From the NCBI RefSeq assembly GCF_028023675.1, contig NZ_JAQIOZ010000005.1, positions 250,282-314,281 on the forward strand: a DNA stretch of 64,000 nucleotides. The letters run 5' to 3'. Position numbers and translations under genes: made by a program. The stretch is from Primorskyibacter aestuariivivens. Its GTDB lineage: Bacteria; Pseudomonadota; Alphaproteobacteria; Rhodobacterales; Rhodobacteraceae. The notes under the pieces are model-generated. The model worked only from the letters and a program-made list of their open reading frames with translations, did no database searches and was not told the DNA's origin. Of this stretch, positions 54,754 through 63,496 are shown in pieces (position 1 is the stretch's first letter; each line of letters begins with the position of its first letter).

Positions 54754-55902
54754 ATGCCAGACAAGCCCTCGCCCATGCCAGTCTCCCCTCCGCCCGCCGC
54801 CGATCCGCGCAGGCTTCAGGTCTGGTTCCTTGGCATCATCGCCTTTGCCGTGATCCTGTTCCTGTTGGTACAGGCCAAGTTTCTGCTGATCTCGCTGGCC
54901 ATCGCGATCATGCTGTTTTCGCTGACCTCGGATGCCATCAGCTATTTCCAGCGGCTGCGCATCGGCAATGCCAAACTGACCGTGGGTGTGGCGTCTTTTC
55001 TGGCGGTGATGCTGATCGCGGCGGTGCTGATTTCGATCTCGCTGATCATCCTGTCACAGGCCAACACCGTCGTGGTGACCGTGCTGCAATACACCGAGGC
55101 CGCCCAGATCGCCGTGGCCGAACTTGTCGGCTGGATGGGCGAGGATGTGGAACGTGCCGTGCTCAACTGGCTGCAGGGGGTCGAGGTTGGCCCCTACCTG
55201 ACCACGCTTGCCGGGCAAGCGGGCAATGTGGCCTCGGGCGCGGTACTGGTGACGCTCTTCGTAGGCTTTATGTTCCTTGAACGGCTCTGGTTCACGACCA
55301 AGCTCACCTCGCTCATGGGCGACGAGGAAAGCGCCAGCCGGGTCGAGCTGATCATCTCCTCCATCATCCACCGGGTGAACCGCTACCTCGTGGTCAAGGC
55401 CGTGATCAGTTTCGTGACAGGCGGGCTGGTCTATTTCATCATCGAATTTCTCGGCCTCGATCTGGCCTTTGCATTGGGTGTGCTGACCTTTGTTCTGAAC
55501 TTCATCCCCAATATCGGCTCCATCGTCGCCACATTCGTTGTGGCGCTGGTGGCCTATGTGCAGACCGGGGACACCGTGACCGGGGTCGGCGTGCTTGGGT
55601 TTGTCGGGCTCTGTCAGTTTGTCATCGGACAGGTGCTGGACCCGCTCCTGCTGGGCAAGACGCTGCGTCTTTCATCCTTCGGGATCATCGCCTCGCTGGC
55701 CTTCTGGGCGGCGGTCTGGGGCATCATCGGCATGTTCCTTGCGGTGCCGATCATGGTGTCGGTGATGATCGTGTGCTCGCATATCCCCGGCCTGCGCCCG
55801 GTGGCGGTTCTGTTGTCGCGCGAGGGCCTGCCCGATATGGATCTCGACAATGGGCGCGTGTCGTCACGCCGCGCAACCAACGCCTCGGACGACGCCGCCT
55901 GA
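54754..55902 (+). CDS. AI-2E family transporter (PerM/UPF0118 type)
   Basis: The 382-residue protein has about eight membrane helices in the AI-2E pattern: paired helices near the start (LGIIAFAVILFLLVQAKFLL), a long helical periplasmic or cytoplasmic stretch (about 100-160), and the conserved NFIPNIGSIVATFVVALVAY and LDPLLLGKTLRLSSFG. Members have been proposed to export autoinducer-2 or act as Na+/H+ antiporters, so the name should not be read as function. The start at 54754 is the first Met after the double hairpin. The C-terminus is short and polar. Confidence 0.85.
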   Translation: MPDKPSPMPVSPPPAADPRRLQVWFLGIIAFAVILFLLVQAKFLLISLAIAIMLFSLTSDAISYFQRLRIGNAKLTVGVASFLAVMLIAAVLISISLIILSQANTVVVTVLQYTEAAQIAVAELVGWMGEDVERAVLNWLQGVEVGPYLTTLAGQAGNVASGAVLVTLFVGFMFLERLWFTTKLTSLMGDEESASRVELIISSIIHRVNRYLVVKAVISFVTGGLVYFIIEFLGLDLAFALGVLTFVLNFIPNIGSIVATFVVALVAYVQTGDTVTGVGVLGFVGLCQFVIGQVLDPLLLGKTLRLSSFGIIASLAFWAAVWGIIGMFLAVPIMVSVMIVCSHIPGLRPVAVLLSREGLPDMDLDNGRVSSRRATNASDDAA

Positions 55903-55906
55903 TCCC

Positions 55907-56695
55907 CTAACGCAGCTTCGGCGGTTTGTCCGGATCGCTGCCCGGTGCCGGGCGCACCTCCTGTGGCTGCACCGGGTCAGGCAGATCGAACCGCAGCCCG
56001 TGCCGCGCCAATGCGGCCGCCAGCGGATCGCTGGGCTTGAAGAACGCCACATCCAGCGCACCAGCCTCGATGCCCGAGAATGTCAGCGCCTCGTTCACCG
56101 CGCCTGCCAGTGCCGGTTCCGCCCCGGGCAGGACATCGACAAAACCCAACAGATGCCCGCGCGAGCCATCGTCATAGGTGACGCCCGCCAGCCATGCCAT
56201 CCGCGCCAGCCCAGTGGCCGTGGCCAGCTTGGTGTCCAAAGCGGTCAGCAGCTTCTCGGGCAGGCCCGCGGGAGGGTGCAATTCAGAAGGCCGCGCCTCG
56301 GCCTCGGCCGGGCCTTGCGACAGCGTCGCGGCCAGCCAATCCACCGCTTGCGGAGGGATCAGGATTGAGGACGGGGCGACCTCGGGGTTCACCGCCAGCC
56401 CGATCCCCTGCCCCGCCAACATCCCCGCAATGGCGCGCCCGGACAGCGCCGCATAAGGCGAAATGCGCCCGGTGAACTGCGCCAACCGCTCTTCGCGGTC
56501 AAAGAGCAGCACAAAACGCGCATCGGCCACGTCGAACAGCTCCGGCTCGATCTGATCGCCCTCGGGGTCGCCGGTGAGCAGCAGGAACATCTCGCTATCG
56601 GCCAGCCGTTCATAAAAGCGCAGCCGCGCCGCGTCATCGGCGGGCGCGGCCTCCATCGCTTCATGGGCACGATCCAGCGGGGTCATTTCGGTCAT
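55907..56695 (-). CDS. SseB family protein
   Basis: The 262-residue protein begins MTEMTPLDRAHEAMEAAPAD and has the SseB N-terminal domain (about 10-130: LRFYERLADSEMFLLLTGDP, DARFVLLFDREERLAQF, PYAALSGRAIAGML). The rest contains a second, SseB C-terminal-like part (about 165-240). SseB proteins are poorly understood; E. coli SseB affects serine sensitivity. Its ATG overlaps the uracil-DNA-glycosylase stop as ATGA, so both are expressed together. The tail is Pro-rich. Confidence 0.78.
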   Translation of the reverse strand: MTEMTPLDRAHEAMEAAPADDAARLRFYERLADSEMFLLLTGDPEGDQIEPELFDVADARFVLLFDREERLAQFTGRISPYAALSGRAIAGMLAGQGIGLAVNPEVAPSSILIPPQAVDWLAATLSQGPAEAEARPSELHPPAGLPEKLLTALDTKLATATGLARMAWLAGVTYDDGSRGHLLGFVDVLPGAEPALAGAVNEALTFSGIEAGALDVAFFKPSDPLAAALARHGLRFDLPDPVQPQEVRPAPGSDPDKPPKLR

Positions 56696-57276
56696 TTCAG
56701 CACCTCCTGCACCCGGGCGCGCAGGACCGGCAAAAGCTCGGCCTCGAACCACGGATTTTTCTTCAACCACGCGGTATTGCGCCAGGACGGATGAGGCAAG
56801 GGAAAGACCTGCGGGGCAGTGTCGCGCCAGCCCGCCACGGTGTCCGTCACCGAGGCCCGGGTCTTCAGATGCCATTTCTGCGCATAGCCCCCCACCAACA
56901 GGGTCAACGGCACATCGCCCAGCGCCTCCATCACCCGCGCCCGCCATGTCCGCGCGCAGATCGGCGGCGGAGGCAGGTCCGCGCCCTTGGCATTGTAACC
57001 GGGAAAACAAAACGCCATGGGAAAGATGGCGATTTTACCGGCATCGTAGAAGGTGCTTTGCCCGACACCCATCCAATCGCGCAATCTGTCGCCGGATGGA
57101 TCGGTAAAGGGCCGCCCGCTTTCATGCACCCGCGCGCCCGGCGCCTGCCCGGCAATCAGGATGCGCGCACCCGCCGCGTATTGGAAAACCGGGCGTGGCG
57201 CATGGGACGTCGCCGTGTTCGAAAACCGCTCGGAACAAAGCGAACAGTTTGATATGTCTGAAAGAAGTGCCTCCAT
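56692..57276 (-). CDS. Uracil-DNA glycosylase superfamily protein
   Basis: The start at 57276 (MEALLSDISNCSLCSERFSN) gives 194 residues; the longer frame to 57444 adds unsupported sequence. Motif I-like ILIAGQAPGARVHESGRPF, the following DPSGDRLRDWMGV, and motif II-like PLPHPSWRN are those of the UDG superfamily. N-terminal Cys (NCSLC) might hold part of an Fe-S site, as in family 4, but the full four-Cys set is not evident. Enzymes of this type remove uracil from DNA; some relatives have lost activity. Coupled with the SseB gene. Confidence 0.82.
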   Translation of the reverse strand: MEALLSDISNCSLCSERFSNTATSHAPRPVFQYAAGARILIAGQAPGARVHESGRPFTDPSGDRLRDWMGVGQSTFYDAGKIAIFPMAFCFPGYNAKGADLPPPPICARTWRARVMEALGDVPLTLLVGGYAQKWHLKTRASVTDTVAGWRDTAPQVFPLPHPSWRNTAWLKKNPWFEAELLPVLRARVQEVLK

Positions 57277-57531
57277 CTTCACGATGATGACCCGGGACGC
57301 ATAACAATCGCAAGCACCCCGCGAGCGGTGACGCAATAACGGCGCGCGGGGCACCCAAAGCCGGCCGCATGAGGTCAGGCGGGCCCGATGGACGGGGCCA
57401 ACACGCGCGTCGGACACACCCTGCAAGATCCCGCTCTGACGCACCTACCCAATTTCCCGCCGTTGCCGGTGCGCAAAGCGTTTGCTACGCATGGGGCAAC
57501 AAAAGGGCCGTGATGCCCTGAGGGGGGACAT

Positions 57532-58815
57532 ATGTATCGCGTCTGGAATTTCCTGACCAACTATTCGCTGCTTCTGATATTCGGCGCGCTCATTGCGCTG
57601 GTCTGGGCCAATCTGGATGTGATCGCGCCGGTGGCGGGGAACCCGCATTACTGGGCCGACAGCTATCACCATTTTGTCGAATTCAAGATCTGGGACCACG
57701 CCCCCATCGGCCATCTGCATGACGGGCATCGCACGCTGACGCTGCATTATCTGGTCAATGACGTGCTCATGGCCTTCTTCTTTGCCATCGCCGCGAAAGA
57801 GGTCTGGGAGGCCGTGATCCTCAAGAACGGCTCGCTCAGGGGCAAACGCGCGGCCACGCCGCTTTTTGCCACGGCGGGCGGCATGTTCGGACCCATCGCG
57901 GTCTATCTGGGTCTGGCAGCGGTGATGGGATCGGAAACCTATAACGCCGTGGCCAATGGCTGGGCTATCCCCACCGCGACCGACATCGCCTTCAGCTATC
58001 TGGTGGGCCGTCTGGTCTTTGGTGCGGGCCACCCGGCGGTGCGCTTCCTGTTGCTTCTGGCCATCGCGGATGACGCGGCCGGGCTGATCATTCTGGCGGT
58101 GTTCTACCCCTCGGGCGAGCTTGCGCCGATCTGGCTGCTTCTGTCGCTGGGGGCCGCGGTCGGCGTGTTTGTGCTGGCCAACTGGCTTCCGCGCAAGCTG
58201 GATCGGGGCAATCAGGATCGCCCCACCTCGACCTGGGTGCGCAAGACGCTGTCCTTCTGGCCCTATCTTCTGGCCGCCTGTGCAAGCTGGTACGGCTTCA
58301 TGATGAGCGGGCTGCACCCGGCGCTGGGGCTTCTGCCCATCGTGCCGACAATCCCGCATGCGGACCGTGCATTTGGCATTTTCTCCGAGGCCGAGCAGTA
58401 CCTGACCGATCTTTTGAACATGATCGAACATGCGCTCAAACACCCGGTCGAGATCATCCTGTTCTTCTTTGGCCTGTGCAATGCGGGGGTCGAATTCTCC
58501 TCCATGGGGACGGCCACATGGCTGGTGCTGGCGGGGCTGTTGATCGGCAAGCCGATTGGCATCCTGCTGTTTGGCTGGGTTGCTGCCGTGCCGCTCAGGC
58601 TGGGCATTCCGCAAGGCATGCGCATCATCGACCTTGTTGTGATCGGCTTTGTCGCGGCCATCGGCTTTACCGTGTCGCTCTTTGTGGCCACTGTCGCCTT
58701 TGATGCGGGTCCTGTTCAGGATGCGGCCAAGATGGGGGCGCTGTTCTCCTTCGGTGCGGCCATCGTATCGATCCTCGCGGGCAAGCTGTTCCGGGTGGAA
58801 AAACAAAACCTTTAG
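57532..58815 (+). CDS. nhaA: Na+/H+ antiporter NhaA
   Basis: The 427-residue membrane protein has the NhaA core: WAIPTATDIAFSYLVGRLVF and LLLLAIADDAAGLIILAVFY, which hold the key Asp residues (TDIAF and ADDAAG), plus RIIDLVVIGFVAAIGFTVSL. About 12 helices. It exchanges sodium for protons at the inner membrane, expected for a marine bacterium. A GAGGGGG site precedes the start. The 256 bases after it hold no recognised feature. Confidence 0.93.
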   Translation: MYRVWNFLTNYSLLLIFGALIALVWANLDVIAPVAGNPHYWADSYHHFVEFKIWDHAPIGHLHDGHRTLTLHYLVNDVLMAFFFAIAAKEVWEAVILKNGSLRGKRAATPLFATAGGMFGPIAVYLGLAAVMGSETYNAVANGWAIPTATDIAFSYLVGRLVFGAGHPAVRFLLLLAIADDAAGLIILAVFYPSGELAPIWLLLSLGAAVGVFVLANWLPRKLDRGNQDRPTSTWVRKTLSFWPYLLAACASWYGFMMSGLHPALGLLPIVPTIPHADRAFGIFSEAEQYLTDLLNMIEHALKHPVEIILFFFGLCNAGVEFSSMGTATWLVLAGLLIGKPIGILLFGWVAAVPLRLGIPQGMRIIDLVVIGFVAAIGFTVSLFVATVAFDAGPVQDAAKMGALFSFGAAIVSILAGKLFRVEKQNL

Positions 58816-59071
58816 CGGCGCAACATAAGCCGTGTGATCGCCAGACCGCGGGATGGCGATCCAACATCAGTTCGGGTCACTTTATCTTTGCCAAATCCGA
58901 ACAAGACCTCAAGGTCGCGCTGCCATCGCCAAATCGCCAGCCCGTGCGGGCGGTGTGGCGATCGCGCGGCGGCCTTCGGCCTTGATCCCGCGCGGGTTGG
59001 TAAGCCTCAGAAGTTTCAGAAAATCCAATTGGTCTGCCGCTCGATGCCACTGCACTTGTCAGATAGCAGGA

Positions 59072-60715
59072 TCAGTCAAACGCCCCGGCCCTGCGGAAGC
59101 CATCCAGCAGCATCTCCAGATGCTCGGCCCGCTCATAGGGATAGGTTTCGCGCACATAGGTCTCGTCGAAATCCGGTTGGATCTCCATCAGTCGCGTCAG
59201 GGCTTTGGACGCCAGCGTCTCATCCCCGAAATACCCGAATGTCGCCACGCAGCGCTGCAGCCCGCGCGCGTAATCCGGTGCAATCGCAAGCAATTGTCGC
59301 GCCGCGTCCTGCGCCGCACCGGCATTGCCCAGAAACATCTCGCAACTGGCAAGCTGACCCAGAACAGGGGCGCGGCCCGGGTATTGCGGGTAGAGCCGGA
59401 AGATCATGCGCAGATGCTCGGGCGCATCTTCGGGGCGGCCCAGCCATTCCAGCGCACAGGCCAGCCCGTGCCGCGCCAAGGCCGCAGACGGGTTCAACCG
59501 CACCGCCTCGGCGCTGTGAAATTCGCCCGCAGGGTAATCATGCCGCCCGAAGATCAGCGCCAGACCTGAGAAAGCATGCGCCTCCCACAGCGTTGGATCG
59601 GCTTTGAGCGCCCGGTCCGAATAGTCCAGCGACGCGGTAAAGGCCGCCGCCGTATCCTCGACCCAGCTCAGCAAGCCACGGCGGAACCAGATCCGCGCCA
59701 GACGCGCCAGCGCCGGGCCGAAATCCGGGGCCTGCCGGATCGCCCCCTGCATGAGCCGCTCCTGCGCATCGTTGTTTTCCGGTGTGCCATACCCCTCCCC
59801 GCCGGTGCGCTCGATCTCGTCGGCCTGGGCCAGAAGCTGCCAGGGACCAATCGTGGCCGGACGCGCGCGGGCCACCCGCTGCGCCTCGGCGCGGGCGATC
59901 TGGGGCTCAAGCTGGGCCACGATGGCGCGACTGACCTCTTCCTGAAAGGCAAAGATATCGTCCAGCTGCCCCTCGAAGGTCTCGGACCAGCGCGACCGCC
60001 CGGTCTCGGCCTCGGTCAGCGCAACGGAAATTTTCACCCGGTTGCCCAGACAGCGCAGCGTACCGGTCACGGCATAGGCTGCACCCACCTCGGCGGCGGC
60101 ATCGCGCAACCCGATCTCACGCGGAGTTTTCCAGCCAATCGCCTCGGGGCCAATCACCGGGAACCAGCGCCAATAGGACAGCGTTGTGCGCAGGTCATCA
60201 GCCAGCCCCAGCGCGATCATCGCATCATTCTCACCGTTCGACAGCGCTTCAAACGCAAAGAGCAGCACCGCGGGACGCGCCATGATTTGCGTGTCTTTTT
60301 CGGAACCACGCCCCGTATCTTCGGCACGGCGCGCGCGCAGCCAGTCCTCGAACCCCTCAGAAGGCAGATCGAACCCCTGCAGAAAACCCTCACCGCCCGC
60401 ATCGCCTACATGAACCCGGGTCCCATCCAGCCAGACATGCTGACGATTGGCCTGCAAGAGATCCGCCGGCAAGGCCCGGCGAAGTACCGACAATTCCTGC
60501 CTCAGCGAGGCGCGGGCCTGATCCTCGGACCGGTCGGACCACAAGAGATCGGCCAGCAGACCACGCTCGGCCCGCATATCGGGCTGTTGCGACAGGTAGG
60601 CAAGCATGGCTTGTGCCCGCCGCGACAAATGCTCCAGAGCGCGCCCGTCCACCCGCGCGGCAAAGGGGCCTCGCAAGGTCAGCGACAATGAGGCGTTTGC
60701 AGTGACCTGATCCAT
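59072..60715 (-). CDS. Winged-helix / TolB-like / TPR regulator, copy 2
   Basis: The 547-residue protein repeats the domain order of the gene at 15326: winged helix (about 10-125, with LRGPFAARVDGRALEHLSRR), TolB/FlgO-like part (about 145-270, ending TLRCLGNRVKISVALTE), and TPR-like repeats (about 310-520; ALKADPTLWEAHAFSGLALI, AVRLNPSAALARHGLACALE). A run around MRAERGLLADLLWSDRSED is the same in both. The TolB part is more diverged than the winged helix. It is divergent from the KpsT-like gene, which it might control; that is inferred from position only. Confidence 0.84.
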   Translation of the reverse strand: MDQVTANASLSLTLRGPFAARVDGRALEHLSRRAQAMLAYLSQQPDMRAERGLLADLLWSDRSEDQARASLRQELSVLRRALPADLLQANRQHVWLDGTRVHVGDAGGEGFLQGFDLPSEGFEDWLRARRAEDTGRGSEKDTQIMARPAVLLFAFEALSNGENDAMIALGLADDLRTTLSYWRWFPVIGPEAIGWKTPREIGLRDAAAEVGAAYAVTGTLRCLGNRVKISVALTEAETGRSRWSETFEGQLDDIFAFQEEVSRAIVAQLEPQIARAEAQRVARARPATIGPWQLLAQADEIERTGGEGYGTPENNDAQERLMQGAIRQAPDFGPALARLARIWFRRGLLSWVEDTAAAFTASLDYSDRALKADPTLWEAHAFSGLALIFGRHDYPAGEFHSAEAVRLNPSAALARHGLACALEWLGRPEDAPEHLRMIFRLYPQYPGRAPVLGQLASCEMFLGNAGAAQDAARQLLAIAPDYARGLQRCVATFGYFGDETLASKALTRLMEIQPDFDETYVRETYPYERAEHLEMLLDGFRRAGAFD

Positions 60716-60896
60716 GCCAACCAGATTAACGGATTATCCGGCGTGAGGCACCCGAAGTTGTGCCCCCACTGCGTCAAAGCGCATGTTGCGTTGAATTTCC
60801 CCGTGCAATGGGGTCATAATGTCACCAGAATTGGTGTCTAAGACCACATTAACGATCCTCCGCTAAAGAGAGGAGAGCAGCCCCCGAGGCAAGGCA

Positions 60897-61565
60897 ATGT
60901 TGGAATTCGAGAATGTCAGCAAGTCCTTCTGGACTGGCACGCAGCGTAAGGTGATCCTTGATCGCGCGTCCTTTCGCGTGAACCTGGGGGAGTCGCTGGG
61001 CATTCTGGCCCCCAACGGCACGGGCAAGACCACGCTGATCAAGATGATGGCCGGGCTGGAAAAACCCGATGAGGGCGAAATCCGGCGCGGCTGCCGTATC
61101 TCTTTCCCGCTGGGCTTCATGGGCGGGGTGGTGTCTAAACATTCGGCGCATGAAAACTCCCGTTACATCGCGCGGCTCTATGGTCTCGACCCCGATTATG
61201 TGGAAGCCTACTGTCGATGGCTCTGCGGGCTGGAGGAATATTTCGACCAGCCGCTGGGCACCTATTCGTCCGGCATGCGGGCGCGGTTCACATTCTCGCT
61301 GATGCTGGCGCTGGATTTCGATATGTACCTGATCGACGAAGGCATGCCCAATTCCACAGATGTGGAGTTCAACAAGAAAGCCGCCGCCATCCTTGCCGAG
61401 CGTCTCAGAACCACGACCATTGTCATCGTCTCGCACCAGGCGGAGGTGCTGGAAAAATTCGCCCGCAAGGCCGGTGTCCTGCTGAATGGCCAGTTGCATA
61501 TGTTTGAAACCTTGGAAGAAGCGAAACAGCTCTATGACTACCAAACCCAAGGCGCGGAAATTTAG
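60897..61565 (+). CDS. Capsular polysaccharide export ATPase, KpsT-like
   Basis: The 222-residue ABC ATPase has Walker A GILAPNGTGKTT (35-46), an altered signature YSSGMRARFTFSLMLAL and Walker B MYLIDEG, as in KpsT/BexA proteins. Length and the GMRAR signature separate it from other ABC ATPases. It drives export of capsule polysaccharide through a KpsM-type permease, which is not adjacent. The start at 60897 has a GAGGCAAG site. Its end overlaps the KpsE-like gene by 32 bases. Confidence 0.88.
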   Translation: MLEFENVSKSFWTGTQRKVILDRASFRVNLGESLGILAPNGTGKTTLIKMMAGLEKPDEGEIRRGCRISFPLGFMGGVVSKHSAHENSRYIARLYGLDPDYVEAYCRWLCGLEEYFDQPLGTYSSGMRARFTFSLMLALDFDMYLIDEGMPNSTDVEFNKKAAAILAERLRTTTIVIVSHQAEVLEKFARKAGVLLNGQLHMFETLEEAKQLYDYQTQGAEI

Positions 61566-63399
61566 GATCCGCCGCGACCGGCCCGCCCCCTTCACAGGTG
61601 GCGCCGGGCCGGAAGCGGCCGCATCGCCCGTGGTCAAACCTACGGGCAGTGAGGCTGAGCGCGCACCGGAGCAGGCGCAAACCCCTGACGCCGCGACCCT
61701 GCGCCAGCAGATCACTGAGGTTCGTGCAGACGCCGCCCCCGAAAAATCAAAATCCGAAAGCATCCGGGAAACCGTCGCCAAAACCGCGCGTGACTTTGGC
61801 GCGGGCTCACCCATTGCCAGGCTCGCCGTGGCGCGAAAGGCCAAGCAAGCCCCCGACGCCACGTCCGAACCGGCACCTGAACCAGCACCCGAACCCACCG
61901 CGCCAGAGACCGCCCAGCCCGCCCGCGAAGGCGAGGTGTCTTCCGCTGCCCAGGTCGCGGGCGAGACCGACATGGACGCGATCCGCAAGGAGGGGCTGAC
62001 CGGGAGGCAATTGCGCATGGCGCGCCGCATGGCCCAGAAACACGGTCTGGCCGTCACCAGCGATTTCGACGCCGTGCGCCAGCTGCGCGCCAAGGGGATC
62101 GACCCGTTCCAGCGCTCCAACATGCTCGAACTGGTTGTGCCGGACCGCGGCAAGGATGAGGGCGCAAAGGAACAGAAGGTCCAGTTGCCCCAGACCATGC
62201 CCGCAGGCGACAAGAACCTGCCCTCCACCGAACAGATGAGCCCGATGGAACGCCGGATGCGCGAAATCGGCGATATCCAGAAGGACATCAGCAAACGCCG
62301 CCGCCGTAAATCTCTGCTCTTGCTCACGCGGCTGGCGTTCTTTGTGGGCCTGCCCACGCTGATCGCGGGGTCCTATTTCTACGCTGTGGCCACGCCCATG
62401 TATGCCACGAAATCCGAGTTCCTGATCCTCGCCAATGACGGCGCCGGGTCGGGCGGCATGGGCGGGCTTCTGTCGGGCACGCAATTCGCCACGAACCAGG
62501 ATGCGATTGCGGTGCAATCCTATCTCCAATCCAAGGACGCCATGCTGCGCCTCGACCAGGATGTGGGGTTCCGCAGCCATTTCTCGCAGGACTGGATCGA
62601 CCCGATCCAGCGGCTAAGCGGCGAGGCTTCAAATGAAGAGTCCTACAAACTCTTCAAGAAGAACATCGAGATCGGCTATGATCCGACCGAAGGCGTGATC
62701 CGCATGGAGATCGTCGCCGCCGATCCCCAGGTCAGCGCCGAGTATTCCAAGGCCCTGCTGACCTATGCCGAAGAACGGGTCGACAGCCTGTCGCAACGCA
62801 AACGCGAAGACCAACTCAAAGGGGCCAAGGAGGCGCTGGAAGAGGCCGAAAACGGCCGCCGCGAGGCGCAGCGCGTGCTGGTCAACCTGCAACAGACCAG
62901 CAATGTTCTGGACCCCGAGGGTCGGATCGCCTCGCTCCGGCAGCAGGTCAGCAATCTGGAAGTGCAGTTGCAGGAACGGGAATTGCAGTTGCAGGCCCTG
63001 CTCGACAATTCCCGCCCCAACCGGGCCAAGGTCGAGGGGGCGCAGGCGGACATCCGTCGGCTGAACGCGGCGCGGTCCGATCTCGAGGCCCGCATGACGC
63101 AGGCAACCGAGGGCGAGAATTCGCTCGCGCAGCTGGCGGCCGAAATCCAGATGGCCCAGGCCGATCTGGCCACCCGCGACCTGATGCTGCAGGAGGCACT
63201 AGCCTCGCTCAGCCAGACCCGCCGCGAAGCCAACAGCCAGGTGCGCTATCTGCAAACCGCCGTGGAGCCGGTGCCGTCACAGGACCCCAGCTACCCGCGC
63301 AAGTTCGAGAACACGATCCTCGCTTTCCTGATCTTTGGTGGGATTTACCTGCTGATTTCGCTCACCGCGTCAATCCTGCGCGAACAGGTCTCAAGCTGA
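61534..63399 (+). CDS. Capsular polysaccharide export inner-membrane protein, KpsE/Wzz-like
   Basis: The ATG at 61534 (MTTKPKARKFRIRR) gives 621 residues. A long cytoplasmic N-terminal region (about 1-258), with low-complexity EPAPEPAPEPTAPE, is uncommon in KpsE. The rest is typical: membrane helix (about 260-283), a periplasmic domain with PMYATKSEFLIL, a long coiled coil (about 425-570) with many Gln/Glu/Arg, and a second membrane helix (about 590-612, ILAFLIFGGIYLLISLTAS). KpsE connects the export ATPase/permease with the outer-membrane channel. The 32-base overlap with the ATPase gene indicates coupled expression. Confidence 0.85.
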   Translation: MTTKPKARKFRIRRDRPAPFTGGAGPEAAASPVVKPTGSEAERAPEQAQTPDAATLRQQITEVRADAAPEKSKSESIRETVAKTARDFGAGSPIARLAVARKAKQAPDATSEPAPEPAPEPTAPETAQPAREGEVSSAAQVAGETDMDAIRKEGLTGRQLRMARRMAQKHGLAVTSDFDAVRQLRAKGIDPFQRSNMLELVVPDRGKDEGAKEQKVQLPQTMPAGDKNLPSTEQMSPMERRMREIGDIQKDISKRRRRKSLLLLTRLAFFVGLPTLIAGSYFYAVATPMYATKSEFLILANDGAGSGGMGGLLSGTQFATNQDAIAVQSYLQSKDAMLRLDQDVGFRSHFSQDWIDPIQRLSGEASNEESYKLFKKNIEIGYDPTEGVIRMEIVAADPQVSAEYSKALLTYAEERVDSLSQRKREDQLKGAKEALEEAENGRREAQRVLVNLQQTSNVLDPEGRIASLRQQVSNLEVQLQERELQLQALLDNSRPNRAKVEGAQADIRRLNAARSDLEARMTQATEGENSLAQLAAEIQMAQADLATRDLMLQEALASLSQTRREANSQVRYLQTAVEPVPSQDPSYPRKFENTILAFLIFGGIYLLISLTASILREQVSS

Positions 63400-63442
63400 T
63401 CCACGGGATGGCGGGCATTTCCCCGCCTGCCATCTTGCGCTC

Positions 63443-63486
63443 AAATCTTTACCAAAAGATTTGCAAAAGTTTTCGAAAACTTTTGC
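63443..63486. repeat. Two adjacent AT-rich palindromes after the KpsE-like gene
   Basis: AAATCTTT-ACCA-AAAGATTT (63443-63462) is followed without gap by a perfect 24-base palindrome of GCAAAAGTTTTC and its complement (63463-63486). It lies between convergent genes and probably terminates both. Its layout matches the pair at 54597-54642. Confidence 0.7.
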
Positions 63487-63496
63487 CCGCCCGGAC

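Noticed and set aside
57445..58806. Minus-strand frame of about 450 codons opposite nhaA
   Set aside because: The plus strand encodes a clear NhaA; the reverse frame is very rich in Arg, Gln and His with no recognisable domain.
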